A stretch of DNA of 64,000 bases, from assembly GCA_964459445.1 (NCBI GenBank), contig CAYWMP010000002.1:22713-86712 (forward strand). The letters run 5' to 3'. Positions 43,532 to 52,438 of the stretch are shown piece after piece; position 1 is the first letter of the stretch, and the number at the start of each line of letters is the position of its first letter. A program made the translations under genes and the position numbers. The DNA is from CAYWMP01 sp964459445. GTDB taxonomy: Bacteria; Desulfobacterota; DSM-4660; Desulfatiglandales; HGW-15. The notes below the pieces were generated by a model that was given only the letters and a program-made list of their open reading frames with translations, ran no database searches and had not been told where the DNA came from.

Positions 43532-44993
43532 TTTTCTCTTCGGAGGCCTCGTCCTCTATTCCCTTTTCCTCTTTTTCAGGTTTCTCTGTCTCGGAATCCT
43601 CTGCCTCAGGTTCTTCTATCTCGGGTTCCCCTGTCTTGGATTCTTCCGTCTCGGGCACCTCAGTCTCGGATTCCACCGAGTCCTCCACCTCTTCTTCCGC
43701 TGCCGCCCTCTCTTTGGCTTCTCTCTCCCTTTCTCTTTCAGCCTCTTCTTCCGCCTTCTTTAGCACCACATAGCCTTCGGCAGACTCGATGAGTTTTTTC
43801 GCCTTCTCCTCCCCTATCCCTTCGATATGGACCAATTCGGCAATCTCCGTCTGCGCGATATCTTCAGCAGACCTGAATCCCTCTTGATAAAGGTTCGAAG
43901 CGGTAGCCTCCCCGACCCCATCCAGCTGTAACAGGGAATTATAGGCGTCTTTCAGGGCACGATTGTAATTTGTCTCACTGGCAACATCCAGCTTCCAACC
44001 CGACAGTTTCGATGCAAGCCGGACATTCTGTCCCCGCTTGCCTATGGCCAATGATAATTGATCGTCCGGGACCACAACCTCCATGGCCCGATTCTCTTCA
44101 TCGACAATTACCCGGACGATCTCTGAAGGGGCTAATGCATTGCATATGAACTTTGCGGGATCAGAATCCCAGGGCACGATGTCTATTTTTTCACCACGCA
44201 GTTCCTGTACGACGGCCTGGACCCTTGAGCCGCGCATTCCCACGCATGCGCCGACCGGATCCACATCACTGTCTCTGGAGGACACAGCAATCTTGGCCCG
44301 GCTCCCAGGTTCTCTGGAGACCTGGATAATGGATACAATCCCTTCGGATATCTCTGGAACTTCATTCTCGAATAAAGCACCAAGAAAATTAGGGTGTGTG
44401 CGGGACAAAATAATCTGGGGGCCCCTGCTGAACTGCCTCACGTCCAAAATGTAAGCCCTGACGCGATCACCCTGTTTGTATGACTCCTTTGGTATCTGCT
44501 CCTTAACGGGGAGTTCTGCTTCGGCCCTTCCCAAATTGGCGATGATGGCGCCCTTGTCGAACCTTGAGACTATGCCGTGAATAATCTCGCCCTTCCTATC
44601 CTTGAAATCGTCGTAAACAATATTCCTTTCGGCTTCACGAAGGCGCTGCATGATGACCTGTTTCGCGGATTGTGCCGCGATTCTGCCGAATTCATCCGTA
44701 TCCATCTTTACCCCAAGGCTGTCCCCTACTGCCGAGTCGGGATCAACGGATTTGGCTTCTTCCAATGAGATTTCCATGCTATCGTTTGTGACACTATCCA
44801 CCACATCCTTGAACTCAAAGACTTCAATTTCTCCGACCTCGTCATTGAAATTGACCTCAAGGTCATGCTCGATGCCCAGCCTCTTTTTGGCTGCGGCACG
44901 CACGGCTTCTTCTAGTGTCTGGATCAAAATTTCTCGATCCACGCCCTTCTCTCGGCTTACTTGGTCAATGACCCTTTTTAGTTCAGAAACCAT
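43518..44993 (-). CDS. nusA: Transcription termination/antitermination factor NusA
   Basis: A 491-residue NusA. The N-terminal RNA-polymerase-binding domain (1-125) is followed by S1 (about 135-200), then KH1 and KH2 (RGSRVQAVVQELRGEKIDIV; LSLAIGKRGQNVRLASKLSGW). A helix-hairpin-helix segment (LDGVGEATASNLYQEGF, IEGIGEEKAKKLIE) comes next. A roughly 65-residue Glu-rich tail ends the protein, which makes it longer than the Firmicutes form. It likely regulates the operon through the terminator structure upstream of rimP. Confidence 0.96.
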   Translation of the reverse strand: MVSELKRVIDQVSREKGVDREILIQTLEEAVRAAAKKRLGIEHDLEVNFNDEVGEIEVFEFKDVVDSVTNDSMEISLEEAKSVDPDSAVGDSLGVKMDTDEFGRIAAQSAKQVIMQRLREAERNIVYDDFKDRKGEIIHGIVSRFDKGAIIANLGRAEAELPVKEQIPKESYKQGDRVRAYILDVRQFSRGPQIILSRTHPNFLGALFENEVPEISEGIVSIIQVSREPGSRAKIAVSSRDSDVDPVGACVGMRGSRVQAVVQELRGEKIDIVPWDSDPAKFICNALAPSEIVRVIVDEENRAMEVVVPDDQLSLAIGKRGQNVRLASKLSGWKLDVASETNYNRALKDAYNSLLQLDGVGEATASNLYQEGFRSAEDIAQTEIAELVHIEGIGEEKAKKLIESAEGYVVLKKAEEEAEREREREAKERAAAEEEVEDSVESETEVPETEESKTGEPEIEEPEAEDSETEKPEKEEKGIEDEASEEKNGDG

Positions 44994-45038
44994 CTTTCAT
45001 TTACTCCAGAGATTGTTGATGTTTTGGGATATCGAACC

Positions 45039-45512
45039 TCATTTCTCGAAATCATATAAAAGATTCGCCTTTTCTAACTCGGACCAAAGCAAGTCTGTCA
45101 ATCCGGACTCGGTCTCAAGGTAGAGCGTCTTTCCTTTGAAGTTTTTAAGATAACCTGTGAAGTTTCGCCGACCGTCCTTCGGGACAAGCGTTTTAACCTT
45201 TATCTTCTTGCCGATGGCCCAAACGAAATCCTTTTCTTTCTTCAGGGGTCTGTTGAGACCGGGGGATGAAACTTCAAGGACATATTCATGATCAATGATA
45301 TCCTTTACATCGATTAGGTCTCCAACCTCCCTGCTGATCCTGACACAATCATCGATCGTTACGCCACCGTCCTGGTCCACAAACAACCTTAGGACCCATT
45401 TTCCATGCTTGGACAAATAGTCTATATCGACCAATTCGAAACCCAAATCATCGAGAATGGGTTCCACAAGATCGGTAACGGCCTGCCCTATCGAAGAAAC
45501 CTTGGTTTCCAT
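45039..45512 (-). CDS. rimP: Ribosome maturation factor RimP
   Basis: About 157 residues, normal for RimP, which helps 30S assembly. It has VEPILDDLGFELVDIDY, DCVRISREVGDLIDV and YVLEVSSPGLNRPLKKEKDF. The start taken is ATG 45512, but no ribosome binding site precedes it: the nine bases before AATAATG are the U tract of a terminator-like hairpin. The frame remains open upstream to a TTG at 45602, so translation through the hairpin is possible. It is the first protein gene of the superoperon, 45 bases before nusA. Confidence 0.9.
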   Translation of the reverse strand: METKVSSIGQAVTDLVEPILDDLGFELVDIDYLSKHGKWVLRLFVDQDGGVTIDDCVRISREVGDLIDVKDIIDHEYVLEVSSPGLNRPLKKEKDFVWAIGKKIKVKTLVPKDGRRNFTGYLKNFKGKTLYLETESGLTDLLWSELEKANLLYDFEK

Positions 45513-45516
45513 TATT

Positions 45517-45545
45517 AAAAAAAAAGCGGGTGCGTGAGACCCGCT
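45517..45545 (-). terminator. Intrinsic terminator / attenuator immediately before rimP
   Basis: On the minus strand AGCGGGT (45545-45539), a 7-base loop, ACCCGCT (45531-45525) and then nine T. This is a textbook Rho-independent terminator. It ends the tRNA-Gly transcript or attenuates transcription into rimP-nusA-infB. NusA made from this operon could feed back on it. Confidence 0.8.
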
Positions 45546-45708
45546 TCCTGACTGCAGACTGAATTGTTTCTTGTCTGTTAATGCATCGCTTGCACGAGGC
45601 AATCGGGAAAGCCAACGTCACGTCCGCTATTCGAAGTGAATCAGCATCCTTTGGAGGACAGCTGACAACCTCAAAAAGGGAGTCGGGCCTTTCACCAGGG
45701 GAAATTAC

Positions 45709-45784
45709 TGGAGCGGGCAACGGGTTTCGAACCCGCGACCCCAAGCTTGGGAAGCTTGTGCTCTACCGGCTGAGCTATGCCCGC
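45709..45784 (-). tRNA. tRNA-Gly (anticodon CCC)
   Basis: The minus strand reads GCGGGCATAGCTCAGCCGG from 45784, a full D arm, the anticodon stem CAAGC/GCTTG around the loop TTCCCAA (anticodon CCC), a T arm with GGTTCGAAACC and an acceptor end TGCCCGC. U73, the glycine discriminator, is followed by an encoded CCA (45711-45709). All stems pair. It precedes rimP, where E. coli has the initiator tRNA gene metY. Confidence 0.95.
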
Positions 45785-45935
45785 TTTCCTTCGCCCCGGT
45801 TCTCTGATATACAAAGCCAGACCAGAGAGAATTAAGATAGGTTTACCCCACCTTATTCGTAAACGGTAAGTTTAACACTTGGTTCTGCAAAGTCAATAAT
45901 TATTTAGCACCATAAAACCAAGCTTTCCTAACGTC

Positions 45936-45965
45936 TTGACACTTGAGTATAACAAAAAATATAGT
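45936..45965 (+). promoter_or_regulatory. Sigma70-type promoter for the corC-lnt-prfB direction
   Basis: TTGACA (45936-45941, a perfect -35 box) and TATAGT (45960-45965, -10) are 18 bases apart. They face the CBS-domain gene 88 bases downstream. The surrounding DNA is A/T rich. Predicted by eye only. Confidence 0.55.
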
Positions 45966-46052
45966 TATGCTTGAACGAGAAAAAACGCATCAAGTTTCCT
46001 CCCTCGGGGAGGCATAATCCAAGAAAACAAACGCGGGGGAATCACGATATCA

Positions 46053-46925
46053 TTGGAAGATGACTCGGACCGAAGTCTTCTCGACCTGATCAAAGCACTT
46101 CTGCGGAAAAGGCCACATCACCAAAAAGGTGCGGATCTCGCTGAAGAAATACAGGACCTCATGAATGAGGGGCAGGCCAAAGGCCTTATTACCGATGAGG
46201 AGTCGGATATGGTCTCCGGTGTCCTCGACCTAAAGGAGACCAAAGCCCATTCCATCATGATTCCACGGACAGAGATCTCCTCTGCCTCCATAAACTCCAC
46301 TCTTGGCGAAGTCATAAAACTTGTCTCCGATTGTGGTCATACGAGAATCCCCATATACAAGGAAACCAGCGACGAAATCGTGGGCATTTTGCATGCCAAG
46401 GATCTTCTGAAACTCTGGGGCGAAGATCCAAATTCCAAGATGCCTGTTGAAATCTTGAGAAAGCCCTATTTCGTTCCTGAAAACAGAATGGTTAGCGAGC
46501 TATTAAAGGATCTCAAAGAAAAAAAGACCCATCTCGCGCTCGTAACCGACGAGTACGGCGGTACTGAAGGGATTATTACCATAGAAGACATACTTGAAGA
46601 GATTGTGGGGGAGATAGAGGACGAACACGATACGGAGCCGCCTCTCTTGAATATTCTTGATGACAATGCCGTTCTTGTTGACGCACGACTGGAAATTGAG
46701 AAATTGGAAGAGCATTTTAATGTCGAACTGCCGGAAGGAGAATATGAGTCCGTTGGAGGATTCGTCATACACCTTCTGGGGAGGATCCCTAGGCCGGATG
46801 AATCGATTACCTTTCAAGACCTTGAATTGACCATTCGCTCTGCTGACATGAGAAAAATCCGAAAGATCCTTGTAACTCGCCAAGAACCGCCCATCCATCC
46901 AGAAGACGAAAATAACACTCACTGA
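46053..46925 (+). CDS. CorC/HlyC-type CBS-domain protein
   Basis: About 290 residues with no membrane segment. It has two CBS domains (about 65-190; SIMIPRTEI and GILHAKDLL) followed by the linker VTDEYGGTEGIITIEDILEEIVGEI and a CorC/HlyC transporter-associated domain (about 205-285). That is the CorC layout. Family members are linked to Mg/Co efflux or cell-envelope stress. The start is TTG 46053 behind GGGGGAA; no ATG is available. It lies upstream of lnt as in E. coli, separated by 478 bases. Confidence 0.9.
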   Translation: MEDDSDRSLLDLIKALLRKRPHHQKGADLAEEIQDLMNEGQAKGLITDEESDMVSGVLDLKETKAHSIMIPRTEISSASINSTLGEVIKLVSDCGHTRIPIYKETSDEIVGILHAKDLLKLWGEDPNSKMPVEILRKPYFVPENRMVSELLKDLKEKKTHLALVTDEYGGTEGIITIEDILEEIVGEIEDEHDTEPPLLNILDDNAVLVDARLEIEKLEEHFNVELPEGEYESVGGFVIHLLGRIPRPDESITFQDLELTIRSADMRKIRKILVTRQEPPIHPEDENNTH

Positions 46926-47403
46926 CACAGTTGCTGATAATTTATGATTTCCGCGTTGTATTTGGGAAGTCAGATGGATGTTTTTAGGGATTGCGCATTG
47001 GCCCGTGTTAATGATTTTTTGTTAGAAAAAATTCTGGCCCATAGTACGTTCCGCCTCTCGGCGGGGAAAGACCAGATTTTTAGTTAGCGCCCCATAGGGG
47101 CGCCTATGTGAGAACAAGCGTAAGAAAGAGCGGAGGTCGGGTTCTTTTTTTAATCCCTATCTCAGAAAAAATTCCACTAAACTCTGCCGTTCCCGTAGAT
47201 GGGAGGATTCACGCCACAGAATCCCTGGCAGAATGGTATTTTCCCATGAAATGACCTGTTCTATTGAACCCTTCTATCTGCGGGAACCGCCACCGGAGCC
47301 TATAGATAGGGTTAGAAAAAATGAACGCGACCGAAGCATTGATTCTTTTTTGGGATGGCCTCTGTTATATGCCATGTCCTTAAGACCGGATTCCTACTAA
47401 GAA
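46926..47403. other. Intergenic region with palindromes between corC-like gene and lnt
   Basis: 478 bases with no supported gene. It contains GCGCCCC-ATA-GGGGCGC (47087-47103, 7-bp stem), CCGCC-TCTC-GGCGG (47051-47064), and a long-range inverted repeat TAATCCCTATCT (47151-47162) / AGATAGGGTTA (47303-47313). AGAAAAAAT follows both arms. It may be another small mobile or structured element. An lnt promoter could not be placed. Confidence 0.45.
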
Positions 47404-48948
47404 ATGAATCGAAAAAACCTTCAGGATTATCTCCTTGCCGCCCTTTCAGGCGTTCTTTTGACCGCCTCTTTCCCTCCGGCAAGGACGGACTGGATTGTAT
47501 GGTTCGCCCTGTTGCCACTTTTTAAGGCGTTAGAGGAAAAGCCCCCGTTCCGAGCCTTTAAGATCGGATTACTGGCGGGTTTCATACATGCCATGACACT
47601 CATCTATTGGATCGTCGTGGTCCTTGGCCGATACGGCGGGCTTAACCTGACTCTGAGCCTAGGCGTTCTAATTCTTTTCTGTCTCTATCTTTCCCTTTAT
47701 CCGGCCCTGTTTTCCTTTGGGATTTCTTATCTCAAAGAATCTCGAATCAAGGCATTGGTGATTGCGAGCACCTGGGTGAGCTTAGAATTTCTAAGAGCAA
47801 AGCTCATGACTGGATTTCCCTGGTGCCTGCTCGGGCACACCCAATACGGCAACCTTTATCTCATTCAAATAACGGATATGGTAGGTGTATACGGTCTGTC
47901 ATTCCTGATTGTTTTCACCAACGCCGTTCTTTATCATGCTTTGCGGAGCGTACGCGGTACCGCAACCACCACCTTGAAATGGGAGATGCCGATCCTTGCC
48001 CTCCTTTTATTGTCTGCTTTGTCATACGGGCATTTTCGATTGATTGGGATTAAGGAGGAGTCGAAGGGGGAAAATTCCATCAGGGTCGCCGTTGTTCAGG
48101 GGAATATCGATCAATCCGTCAAATGGAATTCGGAGTACCAAGCCGAGACGATCGCCATATATCGCAGACTTACGCAGGCAGCGGAGCCCTTTAAACCGGA
48201 CCTCGTGCTGTGGCCCGAGACTTCGGTTCCCTTTTTCTTCCAGAACGACACGGATCTCTCTCGCGAGGTCATCGGGATTACAAAGCAGGTAGGCGCTCAC
48301 CTCATTTTTGGCAGCCCCGCTTACACCAGTCAATTGGGAAAAACCCGTTACAGAAACCGCGCCTATCATTTGGCGCCCAATGGCACTGCATCAAGTTATT
48401 ATGACAAAGTACATCTAGTACCCTTTGGGGAATACGTCCCCCTCAAGAAGTTCTTGCCTTTTGTTCACAGGTTGGTCCCCGCCGCTGGGGATTTTGCCCC
48501 TGGTGAAAAAATCGCGCCCCTCAGGGTTCCCGGTCTTCCATCCGGGGCTTTGATCTGCTTCGAGGTTATATTCCCGGAGCTGGCCGCGAAACAGGCGAGA
48601 ATAGGCGCGAAGATCTTAGTGAATTTGACGAACGATGCTTGGTTTGGCATGACAAGTGCACCCTTCCAACACCTGTCTATGGCGGTGTTCAGGGCTGTGG
48701 AAAACAGAAAACCCTTGGTTCGGGCTGCAAACACGGGTATCAGTGTTTTCATTGATCCTAGTGGCAAGATCCTGTCTCAAGGAAATCTTTTCAGGGAGGA
48801 TATATTGATGGAAGAAATGGATGGGTTCGACCTGCCCCTCCCCTTTTATGCGCGCCACGGCGACATCTTTGCCCTAATCCTCATCATTTTCAGTTTGACG
48901 AAGATGGCATATGACTTATGTTATCATAGGTTTTTTTCTAAACTTTGA
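47404..48948 (+). CDS. lnt: Apolipoprotein N-acyltransferase
   Basis: A 514-residue inner-membrane enzyme adding the third acyl chain to lipoproteins. The first 215 residues form several membrane spans (for example LALLPLFKALEEKP flanks and YSHFRL-type turns). The nitrilase-like domain (about 225-490) has the triad Glu in LVLWPETSVP, Lys in YDKVHLVPFGEYVP and Cys in ALICFEVIFPEL. NLTNDAWFGMTSAPFQH and ENRKPLVRAANTGIS are family signatures. It is present only in Gram-negative and actinobacterial-type envelopes, consistent with lapAB nearby. ATG 47404 lacks a strong ribosome binding site. Confidence 0.94.
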   Translation: MNRKNLQDYLLAALSGVLLTASFPPARTDWIVWFALLPLFKALEEKPPFRAFKIGLLAGFIHAMTLIYWIVVVLGRYGGLNLTLSLGVLILFCLYLSLYPALFSFGISYLKESRIKALVIASTWVSLEFLRAKLMTGFPWCLLGHTQYGNLYLIQITDMVGVYGLSFLIVFTNAVLYHALRSVRGTATTTLKWEMPILALLLLSALSYGHFRLIGIKEESKGENSIRVAVVQGNIDQSVKWNSEYQAETIAIYRRLTQAAEPFKPDLVLWPETSVPFFFQNDTDLSREVIGITKQVGAHLIFGSPAYTSQLGKTRYRNRAYHLAPNGTASSYYDKVHLVPFGEYVPLKKFLPFVHRLVPAAGDFAPGEKIAPLRVPGLPSGALICFEVIFPELAAKQARIGAKILVNLTNDAWFGMTSAPFQHLSMAVFRAVENRKPLVRAANTGISVFIDPSGKILSQGNLFREDILMEEMDGFDLPLPFYARHGDIFALILIIFSLTKMAYDLCYHRFFSKL

Positions 48949-49020
48949 TGTTTCGGTAGCTTACAGACAAATCCCTTTAGCACCTTGCGAGGGTTACGAC
49001 TTCAAGGAAGGAGGTCAAAA

Positions 49021-50119
49021 ATGCAACAAGATGTGATGATAAAAATTGAGAACATTATGGACCAACTCCATTCTCTTCGGGGTCATCTTTGACTTAGATA
49101 ATCAACAAAAAGAACTTGAGAAAATAGAAAAGGTCATGTCCAAGGCCGATTTCTGGCAAAAAGATCAAGAAGAGATATCCAGGATGAATCAACAAAGGGC
49201 TTATCTCAGTGAAAAGATTGACCAGTGGAAAAAGTATTACCAGGAAATTGAGGATGCGAAACTCCTTGCAGAAATGGCCGTCGAGGAAGAAGACGATTCC
49301 TCTTTGAAAGAGATCCAAACCGATGTGTCTCGACTCGAAGAGGAGGTCAAAGATCTTGAATTGAAATCCCTTCTGGGCGACCCGGATGACAGGCGAAATG
49401 CCATTATAGCCATTAATGCCGGGGCCGGCGGCACGGAGGCTCAGGACTGGGTGGAGATGCTCTTCAGGATGTATCTGCGATGGTGCGAGTCCAGAAACTT
49501 TACTGCCAAGGTCATCGATTATCTGGCGGGTGATGAAGCAGGGATCAAGAATACGACCTTCACTGTGGAGGGATCCTACGCTTACGGCTATCTCAAGTCG
49601 GAACACGGCATCCACCGAATGGTCAGGATTTCCCCCTTTGACGCCACAAAGAGAAGGCATACCTCCTTTGCCTCAGTCTCGGTCCTTCCCGAAGTGGATA
49701 TGGACATCAAGATCGATATTGACGATAAGGATATTCGAATTGACACCTATCGTGCCAGCGGTCCCGGTGGCCAGCATGTGAACAAAACGAGTTCAGCCGT
49801 CCGAATCACGCACCATCCCACAGGCATCATCGTTCAATGCCAGAACGAAAAATCCCAACATCGAAACAAAGAGATGGCGATAAAAGTGCTGAAAGCGCGG
49901 CTTTATGAGCTTGAGAAAAATAAACTCGAAGAAAAAAAACAGGAACTACACCAAACCCAAAAGGAGATTGCATGGGGCAGTCAGATAAGGTCTTATGTCT
50001 TCAATCCCTACAGGATGGTAAAGGATCATAGGTCGAACCTGGATGTGGGGGACCTGGATCGGGTGATGAATGGTGATATAGATATGTTTATCGATGCCTT
50101 TTTGAGATTGAAAAAATAA
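49021..50119 (+). CDS. prfB: Peptide chain release factor 2, with programmed +1 frameshift
   Basis: Translated as 49021-49089 joined to 49091-50119, giving 365 residues, the same as E. coli RF2. The first 23 codons begin MQQDVMIKIENIMDQLHSL and end in CTT followed by the in-frame stop TGA (49090-49092) and C. Skipping T49090 gives GAC and the long frame DLDNQQKELEKIEK. RF2 marks are the stop-codon-reading SPF (RISPFDATKRRHTSFAS) and GGQ in RASGPGGQHVNKTSSAV. The ribosome binding site is AAGGAAGGAGG. It recognises UGA and UAA and is autoregulated by the frameshift. Confidence 0.97.
49079..49093 (+). promoter_or_regulatory. prfB +1 recoding site
   Basis: GGGG (49079-49082) acts as the internal Shine-Dalgarno-like stimulator. 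It is followed by CAT, the slippery codon CTT (49087-49089), stop TGA and C (49093). The layout and register match the E. coli site AGGGGGTATCTTTGAC; only the last G of the G run is T here. Low RF2 favours slipping past UGA. Confidence 0.95.
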
Positions 50120-50488
50120 TTTTGGATTGAGGGGATGACCATGAGCGGATGTTCTTTACGGGATTTACGGAGTGGGCCAGAAGGGCAGCTATATGCTTGT
50201 CCTCAAGACGACCAAACAGGATTTTAGGGATAACAAGCCTGACTATATAAGGTGGTACAACAGCATACGGGTCTTTTGACAACGATGTTCCAATTGCATA
50301 CACTCAATTTTCTTAAACCGCAGAATATCGAACAAGGAATGTTGAATGTCGAAGTGAAACCTTCATGATTCAGCGGTTCCTTGTTGGATAATCGCTATTC
50401 GGTACTTTGGTCAGCAACAACCTGCTTATCACGGTCTCTTTTCATTCAGCGGGCCACCGATAGATAAATTATTTCCCACCAGAAGTTC
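50120..50488. other. Intergenic region after prfB, repeats only
   Basis: 369 bases between convergent prfB and the amidase gene. AACCGCAGAATATCGAACAAGG (50316-50337) with GAATGTCGAAGTG is a widespread dispersed-repeat type. A stretch around 50150-50280 can be read as a broken coding remnant (one frame gives GQKGSYMLVLKTTKQDF) but I do not recognise it. No terminator with a T tract was found. Confidence 0.4.
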
Positions 50489-52222
50489 CTACCCCCCCAG
50501 ATAGCTCTGATTGATACTCTTGATGTATCGGTCCACACCACTGACGATGCCATCGGCAATCCGCTCTAAGTATTTATTACTCAGCAGGCGTCCCCTTTCC
50601 CTGGTGTTTGTAATAAAGCCCGTCTCAACCAGGATAGCCGGCATCTCAGCGCCTATGAGGACATAGAAGGGCGCCTGTTTGACGCCCAGGTTTTTAACGT
50701 ATTTATATCTCCTTTTTAGATTACCCACCATGCCCCGTTGCACTTCATGGGCCAGCTTGCTCGATTCGCTGATCTTTGTGTTCAACATGAGATCGTTGAG
50801 GATCGTCTGAAGGTCGCTGATGTTTTTCTCTGACGTGGCATTTTCCCGCGCTGCCACCATGACGGCCCGCTTATCTGTCGCCATATTCAGGAAGTATGTT
50901 TCGATCCCGTGAACTCCCCTTTGTTTATGGGCATTGATATGAAGAGAAATAAAGAGATCCGCCTTCTTCACGTTGGCGAGTGCCGTTCGTCGCTCCAGGG
51001 ACATGAATACATCTCTATTCCTCGTAAGCACGGCTTCGCATTTAAGTCGCTGTTTGACCTTTCTGGCCAGCACCTTGGCCAGGTTCAACACAATGGTCTT
51101 TTCTCTTATGCCTCCCTTATGATAAGTCCCGGGATCCCTCCCACCGTGACCGGGATCGATGACTATCCTTTTTACACTAAGCCCGAGCTGCCGCGCCAAG
51201 GAAACCGATTGGTCCGGTTTTTTCTCCTTTCTGACCCCCTTTCTAACGGGCCTCTGCTTCTTCACCTTTTCCACAGTCGTGGTCTTCTTCCTCTTATCCG
51301 TGCTTCTGACATCCACAACAATGCGGAAAGGATCGTAGAGGTGAAATACTTTGTAACTGCCTATACTATTGATATCCAGTACGACACGGACGTCTTCCTG
51401 TGTATACTGGCCGGCCCTGGCCCTTTGAAGCAGTCCATCTCTTATGGGAATGGAGCTCTCAATGTCGGCGGGCACAAAGGACTTCTGCAAATCCAAATAG
51501 AGGCGACGTGGCTTTTTCAAGTTCGGATTCGCCTTGAGCAGATTGGAGGTATATTTGACGGGTCTTTCTAGGTCTATGACGACACGAGTGTAGCTAGGTG
51601 TAGACCAATGGCGGATATCCTTTACCTTGGCAGTGCCCGTTGCCGTGTCTACGGCCTTCTTGACAGGGCTGTCTTTTTTGCTGAGGATAAGTGCCAGTTT
51701 GTCCAGCATGGCACGGGCCTTCAGCCGCATATCCCCGTCAGGGTATTTGATATCGACCTTTAGAAACTCCACGTAGGCCTGGGTCGGGTCTTTTTTATCC
51801 CTGTAAAAGATTTCTCCGACTTGATACTGCGCATCATCCGCCAGTCTGTGCTTCATGTAGTTCTCCGCCACATCGCGGTATGCTTCGATAGCATTTGCAA
51901 GGTCCTGGGACCGGCCGGAATAGAGGTAGAGCTTTTTAAACATCTGTGCCGAGCGATAGATCGCCCATCCTGCCTCTTCGCCCTTGGGGTATCGCTGTGA
52001 GACTGCCCTATAAAGATTGATGCAATTTAGCCAATTGTGACGATACTTCATCTTCTTATTGGACCGATAAAGTGCCTTTTTGCAGTTATCAGCCCTATCC
52101 AACATTGCCTTTGCCTTTGAGCCTTTTTTCCCGAATGCCTCAGCCCCAAACATAAGGCATAGGGCTATTAGCATCGCAAATAATAAAGCGATTATCTGCC
52201 GTCTATTTTTCATAAAGTCCAT
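50489..52222 (-). CDS. N-acetylmuramoyl-L-alanine amidase with AMIN domain
   Basis: A 577-residue secreted cell-wall amidase. An N-terminal signal peptide (IIALLFAMLIALCLMFG, to about residue 30) is followed by a tetratricopeptide-like region (about 40-180). The AMIN localisation domain (about 205-310; YTRVVIDLERPVKY) comes next. The catalytic amidase_3 domain (about 355-575) has zinc ligands in IDPGHGGRDPG, IREKTIVLNLAK and SLHINAH, and the catalytic Glu in LVETGFITN. It splits daughter cells by cleaving peptide stems from muramic acid. The TPR front half is an addition compared with E. coli AmiC. Start may be ATG 52222 or 52213. Confidence 0.93.
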   Translation of the reverse strand: MDFMKNRRQIIALLFAMLIALCLMFGAEAFGKKGSKAKAMLDRADNCKKALYRSNKKMKYRHNWLNCINLYRAVSQRYPKGEEAGWAIYRSAQMFKKLYLYSGRSQDLANAIEAYRDVAENYMKHRLADDAQYQVGEIFYRDKKDPTQAYVEFLKVDIKYPDGDMRLKARAMLDKLALILSKKDSPVKKAVDTATGTAKVKDIRHWSTPSYTRVVIDLERPVKYTSNLLKANPNLKKPRRLYLDLQKSFVPADIESSIPIRDGLLQRARAGQYTQEDVRVVLDINSIGSYKVFHLYDPFRIVVDVRSTDKRKKTTTVEKVKKQRPVRKGVRKEKKPDQSVSLARQLGLSVKRIVIDPGHGGRDPGTYHKGGIREKTIVLNLAKVLARKVKQRLKCEAVLTRNRDVFMSLERRTALANVKKADLFISLHINAHKQRGVHGIETYFLNMATDKRAVMVAARENATSEKNISDLQTILNDLMLNTKISESSKLAHEVQRGMVGNLKRRYKYVKNLGVKQAPFYVLIGAEMPAILVETGFITNTRERGRLLSNKYLERIADGIVSGVDRYIKSINQSYLGG

Positions 52223-52438
52223 TCTTCAAAACTACGGCTAATAGTTAGTGCCAATCTAGAAATCAAAGATTCCAGGATGAGCGTTCTGCTATCAGCGTTC
52301 AGCATTCAGCCTAATTGGTTGTTATTTAAAATTTTTTGCTGATCGCTGAAAGCTGACTGCTAAAAGCGCGCCCGTCCTCCGCAGTAGCCTGCTACGGAGG
52401 GTGGAAATCCGAAAGCGCCATTTCCGGATGAGCACTAG

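Noticed and set aside
49046..50119. prfB as an unshifted gene starting at ATG 49046
   Set aside because: The N-terminus MRTLWTNSILFGVIF is out of frame with conserved RF2; the frameshift from ATG 49021 gives the full 365-residue protein with a strong ribosome binding site.
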